In this document: one piece after another, positions 55,872-64,000 of the stretch
Layout: each line of letters begins with the position of its first letter
How positions within the stretch are numbered: the first letter of the stretch is position 1
Origin: Reyranella sp.
Lineage (GTDB): Bacteria; Pseudomonadota; Alphaproteobacteria; Reyranellales; Reyranellaceae
Assembly: GCF_004297265.1 (NCBI RefSeq)
Contig: NZ_SCUT01000059.1
Coordinates: forward strand, 1-64,000
DNA length: 64,000 nucleotides
Direction of reading: 5' to 3'
Translations under genes and position numbers: made by a program
Notes under the pieces: model-generated
What the model was told of the DNA's origin: nothing
Database searches by the model: none
The model's input: the letters and a program-made list of their open reading frames with translations, nothing else

Positions 55872-56729
55872 GTGCCCGCTTCGATCGCCCGCCGTATGCT
55901 TCTGGTCGCGCCGCTGCTTTCCGTGCCGGCCGTTGCCGATGATACGATATCTGCGTTGCGCGAGTTGGAACGGCGCAACGGCGGCCGCCTCGGTGTGGCG
56001 TTGCTCGATACGGCAAGCGGGCGTCGGGTGGCCCATCGGGGCGACGAGCGCTTCCCGATGTGCAGCACCTTCAAGTTCCTGGCGGCGGCCCTGATGCTGG
56101 CCCGCGTCGATCGGGGCGAGGAGAGGCTCGATCGACGCGTCGTCTTTGCCGAGAGCGATCTCGTCCCTTATTCGCCAGCCACCAAGGAGCATGCCGGGCC
56201 GGGCGGCATGACGGTCGATGCGATCTGTGCGGCGGCCATGACCCTCAGTGACAATACGGCGGGCAACCTGATGCTGGCGAGCTTCGGTGGTTCCGCGGGG
56301 CTGACCGCTTTTGTCCGCGGGTTGGGCGATCCGATGACGCGACTCGACCGAATCGAGACCGAACTGAACGAGGGCGCGCCGGGTGACCCACGCGATACGA
56401 CCTCGCCGCTGGCCATGCTGGGCACGATGCAGAAGCTCGTCGCGGGGAATGTGCTGTCGGCCGGCTCGCGCGAACGGCTGATCGGCTGGTTGGTTGCCAA
56501 CAAGACCGGCGACAAGCGGCTGAGGGCCGGGTTGCCGGCGTCATGGCGCGTCGGCGACAAGACCGGTACGGGCGGCAACGGCAGTGCCAACGACATCGCG
56601 GTCGCCTGGCCGCCGGGCCGCGCGCCGGTCTTCATCGCGGCCTACTACACGGGCTCCACGATCTCCGACGAAGCGCGCAGCGCGGCGATCGCCGAAGCCG
56701 GCCGCATCGCCGCGGCCGGACTTGCCTGA
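55872..56729 (+). CDS. Class A beta-lactamase
   Basis: A 285-residue serine beta-lactamase with a signal peptide (LLVAPLLSVPAVADD). All class A elements are present: S65-x-x-K68 (CSTFK), S126-D127-N128, E162-x-x-L-N (ETELN) and K230-T231-G232. The residue before the active Ser is Cys, as in L2, Pen and KPC types, but the partner position 238 is Gly, so the carbapenemase disulfide is absent. GTG 55872 is chosen with GGGAGA upstream. Activity range cannot be inferred. Confidence 0.93.
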   Translation: MPASIARRMLLVAPLLSVPAVADDTISALRELERRNGGRLGVALLDTASGRRVAHRGDERFPMCSTFKFLAAALMLARVDRGEERLDRRVVFAESDLVPYSPATKEHAGPGGMTVDAICAAAMTLSDNTAGNLMLASFGGSAGLTAFVRGLGDPMTRLDRIETELNEGAPGDPRDTTSPLAMLGTMQKLVAGNVLSAGSRERLIGWLVANKTGDKRLRAGLPASWRVGDKTGTGGNGSANDIAVAWPPGRAPVFIAAYYTGSTISDEARSAAIAEAGRIAAAGLA

Positions 56730-56730
56730 T

Positions 56731-56754
56731 CCGGCCGGGGCCTGATCAGGCCGG
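56731..56754. terminator. Palindrome between convergent bla and MFS genes
   Basis: CCGGCC at 56731-56736 can pair with GGCCGG at 56749-56754, and a perfect 14-bp palindrome GGCCTGATCAGGCC is nested at 56739-56752, overlapping the fsr-type stop codon. No T-run, so termination is only suspected. Confidence 0.35.
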
Positions 56755-58014
56755 CAGCTTCGGCGCGCTCGGATGCTTGGGCAGGAAGGCCGTCAGCAGG
56801 CCGAGCAGCAACAGGAACGGGGTCACCTTGTAGACCGCTTCGATGCCGGCATGGTCGGCGATCTCGCCCAGCGCCGCGGCGCCGAGACCGCCCAGGCCGA
56901 ACGAGACGCCGAAGAACATGCCGGCGACCAAGCCGACCCGGCCGGGCAGGAGTTCCTGGGCGTAGACCAGGATCGCGGAGAAGGCGGAGGCCATGACGAT
57001 CGCCACGGTGACAGCGAGGATGCCGGTCCAGAACAGGTTGGCGTAGGGCAGCATCAGCGCGAAGGGCAGGGCGCCCAGGATCGAGAACCACATGACCGGA
57101 ATGCGACCAACCCTGTCACCGACCAGGCCGCCCAGGATCGTGCCGGCGACGATGCCGACCAGGAAGGCGAACAGGAAGAGCTGCGCGGTCTGAACTTCCA
57201 CGCCGAACTTCTGGATCAGGTAGAAGGTGAAGTAGGAGCCGAGGCTGGCGCTGTAGACGTTCTTGGAGAAGAGCAGCGCCACCAGGATTGCGACCGCAAC
57301 GCCGACGCGGGCCTTCGACAGGGTCACGTGACCGCCAGCCGCCGCGCTCTTGCGGGCCGCCGGCTTCTGGCTGGCGCGGTTGGCCTTGTACCAGTGGCCC
57401 ACCTGGAACAGCACGATCATCGCGACGAGCGCGGCCGCGGAGAACCACACGATGCTGCGCTGCCCGGCCGGCACGACGATGAAGGCGGCCAGCAACGGGC
57501 CCGCGGCGGAGCCCATGTTGCCGCCGACCTGGAACAGCGACTGCGCGAGGCCATAGCGTCCACCGGCCGCCATGCGCGCGACCCGCGAGGCCTCGGGATG
57601 GAAGACCGAGGAGCCCATGCCGATCAGCGCCGCGGCGAACAGGATCAGCGGATAGGAGTTCGCCTGCGACATCAGCAGGAGGCCGACCAGGGTGAAGCCC
57701 ATGCCGACCATCAGGGAATAGGGCTGGGGCTTCTTGTCGGTGTACATGCCGACCACCGGCTGCAGCATCGAGGCGGTGCACTGGAAGGCCAGGGTGATGA
57801 AGCCGATCTGGCCGAATGACAGTGCGTATGAATCCTTGAGGATCGGATACAGCGCCGGCACCAGCGACTGCATCATGTCGTTGAGCAGGTGACAGAAGCT
57901 GAGCGACAGGATGACGGCGAAGGTCGTGGTGTTGGCGGAGGCGGCGCCGGACAGGGCTGGAGCCGAGGGGGCAGGAACGGGCGCGGAACCGGCTGCCATC
58001 GTGTTGTCGGACAT
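56746..58014 (-). CDS. MFS efflux protein, fosmidomycin-resistance (Fsr) type
   Basis: A 422-residue 12-helix transporter. It has CHLLNDMMQSLVPALYPILK near residue 42 and SSVFHPEASRVAR near 135 with FQVGGNMGSA near 165, the diagnostic features of the Fsr subfamily. The N-terminal 30 residues are a low-complexity Ala/Pro cytoplasmic tail. It is convergent with the beta-lactamase gene. Drug specificity is not implied. Confidence 0.88.
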   Translation of the reverse strand: MSDNTMAAGSAPVPAPSAPALSGAASANTTTFAVILSLSFCHLLNDMMQSLVPALYPILKDSYALSFGQIGFITLAFQCTASMLQPVVGMYTDKKPQPYSLMVGMGFTLVGLLLMSQANSYPLILFAAALIGMGSSVFHPEASRVARMAAGGRYGLAQSLFQVGGNMGSAAGPLLAAFIVVPAGQRSIVWFSAAALVAMIVLFQVGHWYKANRASQKPAARKSAAAGGHVTLSKARVGVAVAILVALLFSKNVYSASLGSYFTFYLIQKFGVEVQTAQLFLFAFLVGIVAGTILGGLVGDRVGRIPVMWFSILGALPFALMLPYANLFWTGILAVTVAIVMASAFSAILVYAQELLPGRVGLVAGMFFGVSFGLGGLGAAALGEIADHAGIEAVYKVTPFLLLLGLLTAFLPKHPSAPKLPA

Positions 58015-58132
58015 GTTGCCACTTTAGGCGGCAGTCTTTCGGCTCGCCAGTATCGCCCCGGCAACCCAGCCTTGCGGCGGTAGGGGCACCGCGCCGATAG
58101 AACCTTCGGCAGGCCGATGCGTTGCACCGACT

Positions 58133-59554
58133 GTGCAGACCGACGTTCCCGCCCGTCTCGACCGTCTCCCGTGGAGTCGCTTCCACCGACTGGTCGTCGT
58201 TGCCCTGGGCATCACCTGGATCCTCGATGGACTGGAGGTCACCTTGGCGGGCTCGGTGGCGGCGGCGCTGCAAACCAGTCCGCGGCTGCAACTCACGGCC
58301 GAGCAGGTCGGCCTTACGGGGAGCGCCTATCTCGCCGGCGCCGTGCTGGGCTCACTGTTCTTCGGGCATCTCACCGATCGGCTGGGCCGCAAGAAGCTCT
58401 TCAACGTGACGCTCGGCGTCTATCTGGTCGCGACGGCGGCGACAGCCTTCTCCTGGGACTTCCACAGCTTCCTGCTGTTCCGCTTCCTGACCGGCGCGGG
58501 CATCGGCGGCGAATATTCGGCCATCAACTCGGCGATCCAGGAGCTAATCCCGGCGCGCCTGCGCGGCCGCATCGATCTTGCCATCAACGGAAGCTTCTGG
58601 ATCGGTGCGGCCGGCGGCGCGCTGCTCTCGGTCTGGCTGCTCGATCCTGACGTGCTCGATCCCGACATGGGCTGGCGGCTGGCCTTCGGCAGCGGCGCGG
58701 TGCTGGGGCTCGTGATCCTCTACCTGCGGCGCTTCCTGCCCGAGAGCCCGCGCTGGCTGATGATCCACGGCAAGCCGCGCGAGGCCGAGGGCGTTGTCGA
58801 GGAGATCGAGGCGCGGGTCGCGGCGGATACGGGCCGGAAGCTGGAGCCGGTGACCAAGACATTGTCGCTGGGCGACCCGCACAAGACGACGATGGTTTCG
58901 GTCGCGCGCACCTTGCTCACGCATTATCGCGGCCGCACGACGCTGGGTGTCGTGCTGATGGCCTCGCAGGCCTTCGTCTACAACGCGATCTTCTTCACTT
59001 ACGCGCTGATCCTCACCAAGTTCTACAGCGTGCCGGCCGACAAGGTCGGCCTCTACATCCTGCCCTTCGCGATCGGCAACTTCCTGGGGCCGCTGCTGCT
59101 GGGGCCGCTGTTCGATAGTATCGGGCGCCGTCAGATGATCACCGCCACCTATGCGATCTCGGGCGTGCTGCTGGCGGTGACGGGCTGGATGTTCCATGCC
59201 GGCCATCTCGATGCCACGACGCAGACGGCGATGTGGAGCGTGGTCTTCTTCTTCGCCTCGGCGGCGGCCAGTGCGGCCTATCTCACGGTCGGTGAGTGCT
59301 TCCCGCTCGAGATCCGCGCGCTGACCATCGCGCTGTTCTACGCCTTCGGCACCTTGTTCGGCGGTGTCGGCGGACCGTGGCTGTTCGGGGTGCTGATCGC
59401 CGGCGGCAGTTCGGGCGAGATCCTGTGGGGCTACATGCTGGGCGCGGTGCTGATGATCGCGGCGGCGTTCGTGACCCTGAAACTCGGCGTGGCGGCGGAG
59501 TGCAAGTCGCTGGAGGAGGTGGCGCCCCCTCTCTCCAGCGAGCAGCGTCTCTAG
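58133..59554 (+). CDS. MFS metabolite:H+ symporter
   Basis: A 473-residue MFS protein with the sugar/metabolite motif GHLTDRLGRKKLF (residues 82-94) and RFLTGAGIGGEYSAINSAI near 122. A second loop FDSIGRRQM is near 328. It resembles the AAHS/SP-type carriers of aromatic acids or dicarboxylates. The GTG at 58133 is the only start before helix 1. Its stop is directly adjacent to the GST stop (TAG-CTA), convergent. Confidence 0.87.
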   Translation: MQTDVPARLDRLPWSRFHRLVVVALGITWILDGLEVTLAGSVAAALQTSPRLQLTAEQVGLTGSAYLAGAVLGSLFFGHLTDRLGRKKLFNVTLGVYLVATAATAFSWDFHSFLLFRFLTGAGIGGEYSAINSAIQELIPARLRGRIDLAINGSFWIGAAGGALLSVWLLDPDVLDPDMGWRLAFGSGAVLGLVILYLRRFLPESPRWLMIHGKPREAEGVVEEIEARVAADTGRKLEPVTKTLSLGDPHKTTMVSVARTLLTHYRGRTTLGVVLMASQAFVYNAIFFTYALILTKFYSVPADKVGLYILPFAIGNFLGPLLLGPLFDSIGRRQMITATYAISGVLLAVTGWMFHAGHLDATTQTAMWSVVFFFASAAASAAYLTVGECFPLEIRALTIALFYAFGTLFGGVGGPWLFGVLIAGGSSGEILWGYMLGAVLMIAAAFVTLKLGVAAECKSLEEVAPPLSSEQRL

Positions 59555-60283
59555 CTAGGCCACGCGGACGGGCCGCGCGCGCTGGTTGTAGAGCATCTTG
59601 CGGATGCGCTCCTGCTCCTCGGGCGGCAGCTTCTCGCGATCGACCGAAAAGTCGGCGCCGACCGCCATGCCCTTCTGGACGGCGGGGCGCGCACCGAGCT
59701 CCTCGAACCAGCGCTTGAAGTAGGGGAACTCCTCGATGTCCTGGCCCTGGAACTTCCAGTTCACCGTCCACGGATAGCAGATCATGTCGGCGATCGTGTA
59801 CTGGTCGCCCGCCAGGTACTTGTGCTTGTAGAGGCGGTTGTTCAGCACGCCGTACAACCGGTTCACCTCGTCGGTGAAGCGCCTGATCGCATAGCTCTGG
59901 TCGCCTTCCTTGGCCTGGTCGAGCCGGCGGAAATGGCCGCACTCGCCGCTCTTCGGCCCCTGGTTGGCCATCTGCCAGATCAGCCATTCGTTCACTTCGT
60001 GCTTGGTGCGAAGGTCCTGCGGATAGAACTTCCCGGCCTTCTCGGCGATGTACATCATGATCGCGCCGGACTCGAACACGACCAGCGGCTTGCCGCCGTC
60101 GGCCGGCGCATTGTCGACCATCACCGGCATGCGGTGATTGGGATTCATCTCGAGAAACGCGTCCGTGAACTGGTCGCCCTGTCCGATGTTCACCGGCACG
60201 ACCTTGTAGGGCAGGCCGCATTCCTCGAGCAGGATGGTGACCTTCTTGCCGTTGGGCGTCGGCCAGAAATGCAGATCGATCAT
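59555..60283 (-). CDS. Glutathione S-transferase, YfcG/YghU-like
   Basis: A 242-residue GST. The N-terminal thioredoxin-like domain reads MIDLHFWPTPNGKKVTILLEE, with the WPTPN glutathione-site loop of Nu-class YfcG enzymes and the PNHRMPVM cis-Pro near 55. The C-terminal domain has GDQYTIADMICYPW. GGAGGAAG precedes ATG 60283. Nu-class members are disulfide-bond reductases. Confidence 0.9.
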   Translation of the reverse strand: MIDLHFWPTPNGKKVTILLEECGLPYKVVPVNIGQGDQFTDAFLEMNPNHRMPVMVDNAPADGGKPLVVFESGAIMMYIAEKAGKFYPQDLRTKHEVNEWLIWQMANQGPKSGECGHFRRLDQAKEGDQSYAIRRFTDEVNRLYGVLNNRLYKHKYLAGDQYTIADMICYPWTVNWKFQGQDIEEFPYFKRWFEELGARPAVQKGMAVGADFSVDREKLPPEEQERIRKMLYNQRARPVRVA

Positions 60284-60394
60284 TCGCTTCCTCCGAAAGG
60301 CTTGATGTGAGCCGGGTGGCGGGAGCCTCCGCCCGTCGTCGAGGCCCGTCAATGGTGTATGCTCGTGGCAAACGGACGGTTCGGGAGAAACCAG

Positions 60395-62704
60395 GTGGCG
60401 GATGGAAGCCAGGACGCAAGATCGATACGCCGCCTCGAGGATGGTCGTTTCCTCACGGGACACGGCCGTTACGTCGAGGATATCGAGGAACGCTACGCAC
60501 TCCATGGCCATGTCCTGCGCTCGCCGCATGCCCACGCCCTGATCCGTTCACTTGACGTGTCGCCCGCGGCCTCGATGGCCGGTGTGCATCTGGTTGCGAA
60601 CGCCAACGATCTCGCTGCCGACGGCCTGGGCCATATGCCGTGCCTGGCCGCGGTGAAGCCGATGATCGTGCCGCCGCGTCCGGCGCTGGCGATGGGCCGC
60701 GTCCGCCATGTCGGTGACCCCGTCTGCTTCGTCGTGGCCGACAGTGCGGAGATCGCGCGCGAGGCGGCAGAGCGGATCGAGATCGACTACGAGCCGTTGC
60801 CCTCCGTCGTCGACGGCCGCGCAGCGCTGGCGGAGGGAGCGCCTTCCCTGTGGGACGAGGCGCCGGGCAATCTGGTCTATCGCGTGCAGCGAGGCGACCA
60901 CATTGCCGTCGCCGCCGCGATGAAGAACGCTGCGCATATCATCGAGGTCGACGTGACGAACAATCGCGTCATCGTCGTGCCGCTGGAGCCGCGCGCGGGT
61001 ATCGCGCGCTACGACGCGGCGACCGACACCATGGATCTCGAACTGACGGGGCAGGGGCTGCACGGCATCCGCCGCCAGCTTGCGGAGTTCGTCTTCAAGG
61101 TGGCGCCCGAGCGCATCCAGCTCAGCGCGCCCGATGTCGGCGGCGGATTCGGGATGAAGAACTTCCTCTATCCGGAATGGATCCTGCTGCTGTGGGCGGC
61201 GCGCCGGCTGAAGCGCCCGGTGCGCTGGCTGGCCGATCGCGCCGAGGAGTTCGTGATGGGGGCGCAGGGCCGCGACATCGCGGCGACGGCGCGGATCGCG
61301 CTCGACGGGACGGGACGCATCCTCGCGCTCGACGTGGCGATGGTCGCCAATCTCGGTGCCTATCTGTCGGGCAACGGGCCCGGCGCCTCGGTGGTCGCCG
61401 CCTCGACGGCGCAGGGCGGCGTGTATGACATTCCCGCGATTGCCGTCGATGTGCGCGGCGCGCTTACCAACACGGTGCCGGTCGACGCCTATCGCGGCGC
61501 CGGCAAGCCGGAGGCCAACTATATCGTCGAGCGGGCCATCGAGGCGGCGGCGCGTGCGCTCGGCCGCGATCCGGCGGACTTGCGGCGGCAGAACCTGATC
61601 TCGTCCTTCCCGCACAGGACCGCGATGGGCATGGCGATCGACTCAGGCGACTTCGTGGCAAACCTCGATACCGCCGTGGCGCGCGCCCCGGGCTTCGAGG
61701 CGCGGCGCGCGGCCGCGAAGATGCGCGGCCGCCTCCGCGGCCTCGGTGTCGCCTGCTTTCTCGAGACATCACGCGGCGCGCCCAATGAGGGAGCCGAAGT
61801 GCGCTTCGATCCGGATGGCAGCGTCATGATCGCCGTCGGCACCGAATCGAACGGGCAGGGGCACGAAACGTCCTTTGCCCAGATCGCGTCGCGGCATCTC
61901 GGCCTGCCGATCGAGGCTTTCCACTATGTCCAGGCCGATACGCGCGCCGTGAGGAGCGGCGCGGGACATGGCGGGGCGCGCTCGATGCACATGGGAGGTG
62001 CGGCCCTGGTCAAGGCGATGGATGCTGCCCTCGCAAAAGCGCGCAAACTCGCGGCACATCTCTTGCAGGCCAGCGAGCATGAGCTCGACTACGACCGGGG
62101 GCGCTTCACGGTGCGCGGCAGCGACCGCGCCATCGATCTCGCTTCGCTGGCGGCCAGCGCACGGGAGGCGGCGAATCTGCCCGACGGCATGTCGCCGGGA
62201 CTGGGTGAGCACGTGTTGAACATCACCGACATCTTCACCTTCCCGAGCGGATGCCACGTCGCCGAGGTCGAGATCGATCCGGAGACGGGCGCCGTCGACC
62301 TGCTGAGATACACCGCGGTCGACGACTACGGACGCCTGATCAATCCGATGCTGACCGAGGGACAGGTGCAGGGCGGTCTCGCCCAGGGTATTGGTCAGGC
62401 CCTGCTGGAGCACACGGTCTACGATCCGCAATCCGGCCAGCTCCTCAGCGGTTCGCTGATGGACTACACCTTGCCGCGCGCGACCGACCTGCCGTTCTTC
62501 GACATCCAGCTGGTCGAGCGGCCGACCGATGCCAATCCGCTGGGCGTGAAGGGTTCGGGTCAGGCGGGGTGCATCGGCGCGCCGCAGACGGTGATGGCCG
62601 CCGTCCTCGACGCGCTGCGTCCGGCCGGTGTCGATCGTCTCGAAATGCCGGCCACGCCGGCGCGCGTCTGGGAGGCGCTGCAGCGCGTGAAGCCTGGACA
62701 TTGA
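60395..62704 (+). CDS. Molybdenum hydroxylase large subunit (xanthine dehydrogenase/CoxL superfamily), orphan
   Basis: A 769-residue molybdopterin-cytosine-dinucleotide-type subunit. The N-terminus RRLEDGRFLTGHGRYVEDI and the GGGFGMKNFLYPE, GAYLSGNG and YRGAGKPEANY motifs are typical. The CoxL active-site loop with its Cys is absent, so it is not a CO dehydrogenase. The usual catalytic Glu of GVKGxGEAG is Gln723 here (GVKGSGQAG, CAG 62561-62563). No FAD or Fe-S subunit gene is adjacent. GTG 60395 with GGGAG 7 bases upstream is preferred; ATG 60359 gives 12 more residues. Substrate unknown. Confidence 0.85.
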   Translation: MADGSQDARSIRRLEDGRFLTGHGRYVEDIEERYALHGHVLRSPHAHALIRSLDVSPAASMAGVHLVANANDLAADGLGHMPCLAAVKPMIVPPRPALAMGRVRHVGDPVCFVVADSAEIAREAAERIEIDYEPLPSVVDGRAALAEGAPSLWDEAPGNLVYRVQRGDHIAVAAAMKNAAHIIEVDVTNNRVIVVPLEPRAGIARYDAATDTMDLELTGQGLHGIRRQLAEFVFKVAPERIQLSAPDVGGGFGMKNFLYPEWILLLWAARRLKRPVRWLADRAEEFVMGAQGRDIAATARIALDGTGRILALDVAMVANLGAYLSGNGPGASVVAASTAQGGVYDIPAIAVDVRGALTNTVPVDAYRGAGKPEANYIVERAIEAAARALGRDPADLRRQNLISSFPHRTAMGMAIDSGDFVANLDTAVARAPGFEARRAAAKMRGRLRGLGVACFLETSRGAPNEGAEVRFDPDGSVMIAVGTESNGQGHETSFAQIASRHLGLPIEAFHYVQADTRAVRSGAGHGGARSMHMGGAALVKAMDAALAKARKLAAHLLQASEHELDYDRGRFTVRGSDRAIDLASLAASAREAANLPDGMSPGLGEHVLNITDIFTFPSGCHVAEVEIDPETGAVDLLRYTAVDDYGRLINPMLTEGQVQGGLAQGIGQALLEHTVYDPQSGQLLSGSLMDYTLPRATDLPFFDIQLVERPTDANPLGVKGSGQAGCIGAPQTVMAAVLDALRPAGVDRLEMPATPARVWEALQRVKPGH

Positions 62705-63582
62705 CGCCGCAATCCGCACCGGCCGGCCAGCGCATCCTGGCCGGCATCCTCTTCATGTGCGGCGCGGGCCTGCTGTTTCCGATCATGAGCGGCTTCGCGA
62801 AGTTCCTGGGCGCCGACTACAATACCCTGCAGATCTCGTGGGCGCGTGCCTTCGGCCATATCGTCTATATGCTGATCTTCTTCGTTCCGCGTTTCGGTCT
62901 CGGCATGCTGCGCACGCGGCGGCCGGGCACGCAGCTCGTGCGCTCGTTGATGCTGTTCACGTCGAACGTCGCGAGCTTCCTCGCCATCGTCTACATCCCC
63001 TTGGGCAAGGCGGCGGCCATCACGATGATGGCGCCGCTGCTCGTGTTGCCGCTTGCCTGGCTCGTGCTGGGCGAACGCGCCGCGCGCGCTCATATCGGCG
63101 CACTGCTGGTCGGCTTCGTGGGCGTGCTGGTCCTGATCCAGCCAGGCAGCGCGGTCTTCCAGTGGGCGGCCTTGCTTTCGCTCCTGAGCGCGGCCTGCTA
63201 CGCCATCTACCAGGTGCTGACGCGACTGATTTCCAGCATCGACACGCCGGAGACCTCGGCGATCTACAGCTCGATCGTCGGCGGTTTCGGCATGTTCCTG
63301 GTGCTGCCCTTCGTCTGGAAGACGCCGCACAGCGCCCGCGACATCTTCTATTTCTGCAGCCTCGGCGTGCTGGGCGGCACCGGCCACTATTTCGTCGCCC
63401 GCGCGCTCACCTATGCGCCGGCCAACATCGTGGCGCCGTTCCAGTACATGCAGCTCATCGGCTCGGTGGTCGTGGGCTACCTGTTCTTCGGAGACTTCCC
63501 GGATTTGCTGGGCTGGGTCGGCGCCGCCATCATCGTCGGTGCCGGCCTCTACATCGGCTGGTCGCAGCGCAAGCGGGGTTAG
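62701..63582 (+). CDS. DMT-superfamily permease (EamA type)
   Basis: A 293-residue membrane protein with ten predicted helices, in two EamA-like halves (KAAAITMMAPLLVLPLAWLVLGE in the first, ANIVAPFQYMQLIGSVVVGY in the second). The TTG at 62701 overlaps the stop of the preceding gene (TTGA); the next ATG, at 62755, falls inside helix 1. Possibly co-transcribed with the molybdenum enzyme. Confidence 0.87.
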   Translation: MTPQSAPAGQRILAGILFMCGAGLLFPIMSGFAKFLGADYNTLQISWARAFGHIVYMLIFFVPRFGLGMLRTRRPGTQLVRSLMLFTSNVASFLAIVYIPLGKAAAITMMAPLLVLPLAWLVLGERAARAHIGALLVGFVGVLVLIQPGSAVFQWAALLSLLSAACYAIYQVLTRLISSIDTPETSAIYSSIVGGFGMFLVLPFVWKTPHSARDIFYFCSLGVLGGTGHYFVARALTYAPANIVAPFQYMQLIGSVVVGYLFFGDFPDLLGWVGAAIIVGAGLYIGWSQRKRG

Positions 63583-63609
63583 GATCCCGCCTCAAGTTGA
63601 AACACTTAA

Positions 63610-63719
63610 CCTTATCCTGAGGAGGCCGCACCGCGGCCGTCTCGAAGGACGGGCAACAGACGTGGTGCTCGTTCCCACCCTTCGAGACGCGCTCCTGCGG
63701 AGCGCTCCTCAGGGTGAGG
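63610..63719. repeat. Long palindromic repeat of the CCTNATCCTGAGGA type
   Basis: The ends CCTTATCCTGAGGA and TCCTCAGGGTGAGG are inverted repeats, and CGTCTCGAAGGA pairs with CCTTCGAGACG inside. This form of interspersed element is found in many copies in alphaproteobacterial genomes such as Bradyrhizobium. It lies between the convergent permease and binding-protein genes. Confidence 0.78.
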
Positions 63720-63764
63720 CCGGTTTTGGGAAGACGATGTGATTCTTTTTCGCTCGGAGAGACT

Positions 63765-64000
63765 TTAACCGACCGTCACCGGCGAGAAGTCGACGTACCA
63801 GCTCTTGGGATGGACGTAGCCCTTCACCTTGGAAGAGATCGCGTTCGGCCAGACGTCATGGACGAACCAGACGAACACGGCTTCGTCGACCATGCGGGTG
63901 TTGATCCTGGCCAGCACCTTGTCGAGTTCCGCGGGATCGGAGGTGCTGCGCGCCTCGGCGGCCAGCTTGTCGAACTCCGGATCGTTGATGTAGCCCCAGT
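63765..64000 (-). CDS. C-terminal end of a family-5 ABC substrate-binding protein (cut by window edge)
   Basis: The last 77 codons end at TAA 63765-63767. The frame reads WGYINDPEFDKLAAEA, then INTRMVDEAVFVWFVHD and SWYVDFSPVTVG, which follows the C-terminal pattern of peptide/nickel-type binding proteins (family 5). It would be the third such protein in the window. The N-terminus and transporter genes lie beyond the edge. Confidence 0.82.
   Translation of the reverse strand, partial: WGYINDPEFDKLAAEARSTSDPAELDKVLARINTRMVDEAVFVWFVHDVWPNAISSKVKGYVHPKSWYVDFSPVTVG

Noticed and set aside
60395-62704. Carbon monoxide dehydrogenase large subunit (coxL)
   Set aside because: The Cys-containing CoxL active-site loop is replaced by YRGAGKPEA, and no coxM/coxS genes are adjacent.

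Overview
The window is about 64 kb of mostly high-G+C DNA with dense coding, many ATGA start/stop overlaps and GTG/TTG starts. Gene content suggests a free-living or plant-associated soil alphaproteobacterium of Hyphomicrobiales or Rhodospirillales/Reyranella type: several peptide-type ABC importers, NAD-dependent formate dehydrogenase, ACC deaminase, alkanesulfonate uptake, DUF1028/DUF4392 proteins, and a CCTNATCCTGAGGA palindromic repeat near the right edge. The genus cannot be fixed from the sequence alone. No rRNA, tRNA or CRISPR array was seen.

Left edge (1-9.3 kb): the tail of an IS630-type transposase, a giant RTX-type calcium-binding repeat protein on the minus strand, a decayed 3' fragment of dnaB, an SGNH-like gene overlapping a GSCFA-family gene, a secreted GDSL/SGNH esterase and small unknown genes. 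From about 4.6 to 9.2 kb base composition looks lower in G+C than the rest. Two near-identical 27-bp direct repeats flank the SGNH/GSCFA pair. This looks like an accessory, probably acquired, surface-related patch.

9.35-23.47 kb: the most striking region, a divergent catabolic-looking cluster around a LysR gene. The minus arm has two paralogous DUF4392 (D-glutamate-cyclase-like) genes, a complete Dpp/Opp-type importer (binding protein, two permeases, two ATPases) and an NtaA-type flavin monooxygenase. The plus arm has the LysR gene, four tandem DUF1028 (Ntn-hydrolase-like) paralogs in an A-B-A-B order, and a second NtaA-type monooxygenase closely related to the first. A palindromic T-N11-A site lies between the arms. 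The parts suggest import and breakdown of an amide or lactam compound; the substrate is unknown.

23.5-40.2 kb: a TPR protein, a LysE exporter, a second peptide-type ABC importer with fused ATPases, GNAT and MFS genes, two GMC oxidoreductases (one with a gluconate-dehydrogenase subunit-3-like partner), an SDR, then a divergent acdR/acdS pair (ACC deaminase) followed by an aspartoacylase/AstE-type metallohydrolase.

40.2-45.4 kb: sulfur acquisition, with an APS reductase (cysH) and ssuACB; the terminal ssuD monooxygenase is broken by a nonsense codon and a frameshift. 45.6-51.8 kb: a LysR regulator and fdsGBAD, a soluble NAD-dependent molybdenum formate dehydrogenase, with no fdsC inside the operon.

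51.9-64 kb: a small exported protein, a cold-shock protein with a good terminator, a periplasmic ClpP-fold protein, an SDR with a membrane protein, a class A beta-lactamase, a fosmidomycin-resistance-type MFS pump, a second MFS transporter, a GST, an orphan molybdenum hydroxylase large subunit whose usual catalytic Glu is Gln, a DMT permease, a palindromic repeat and the C-terminus of a third peptide-type binding protein.
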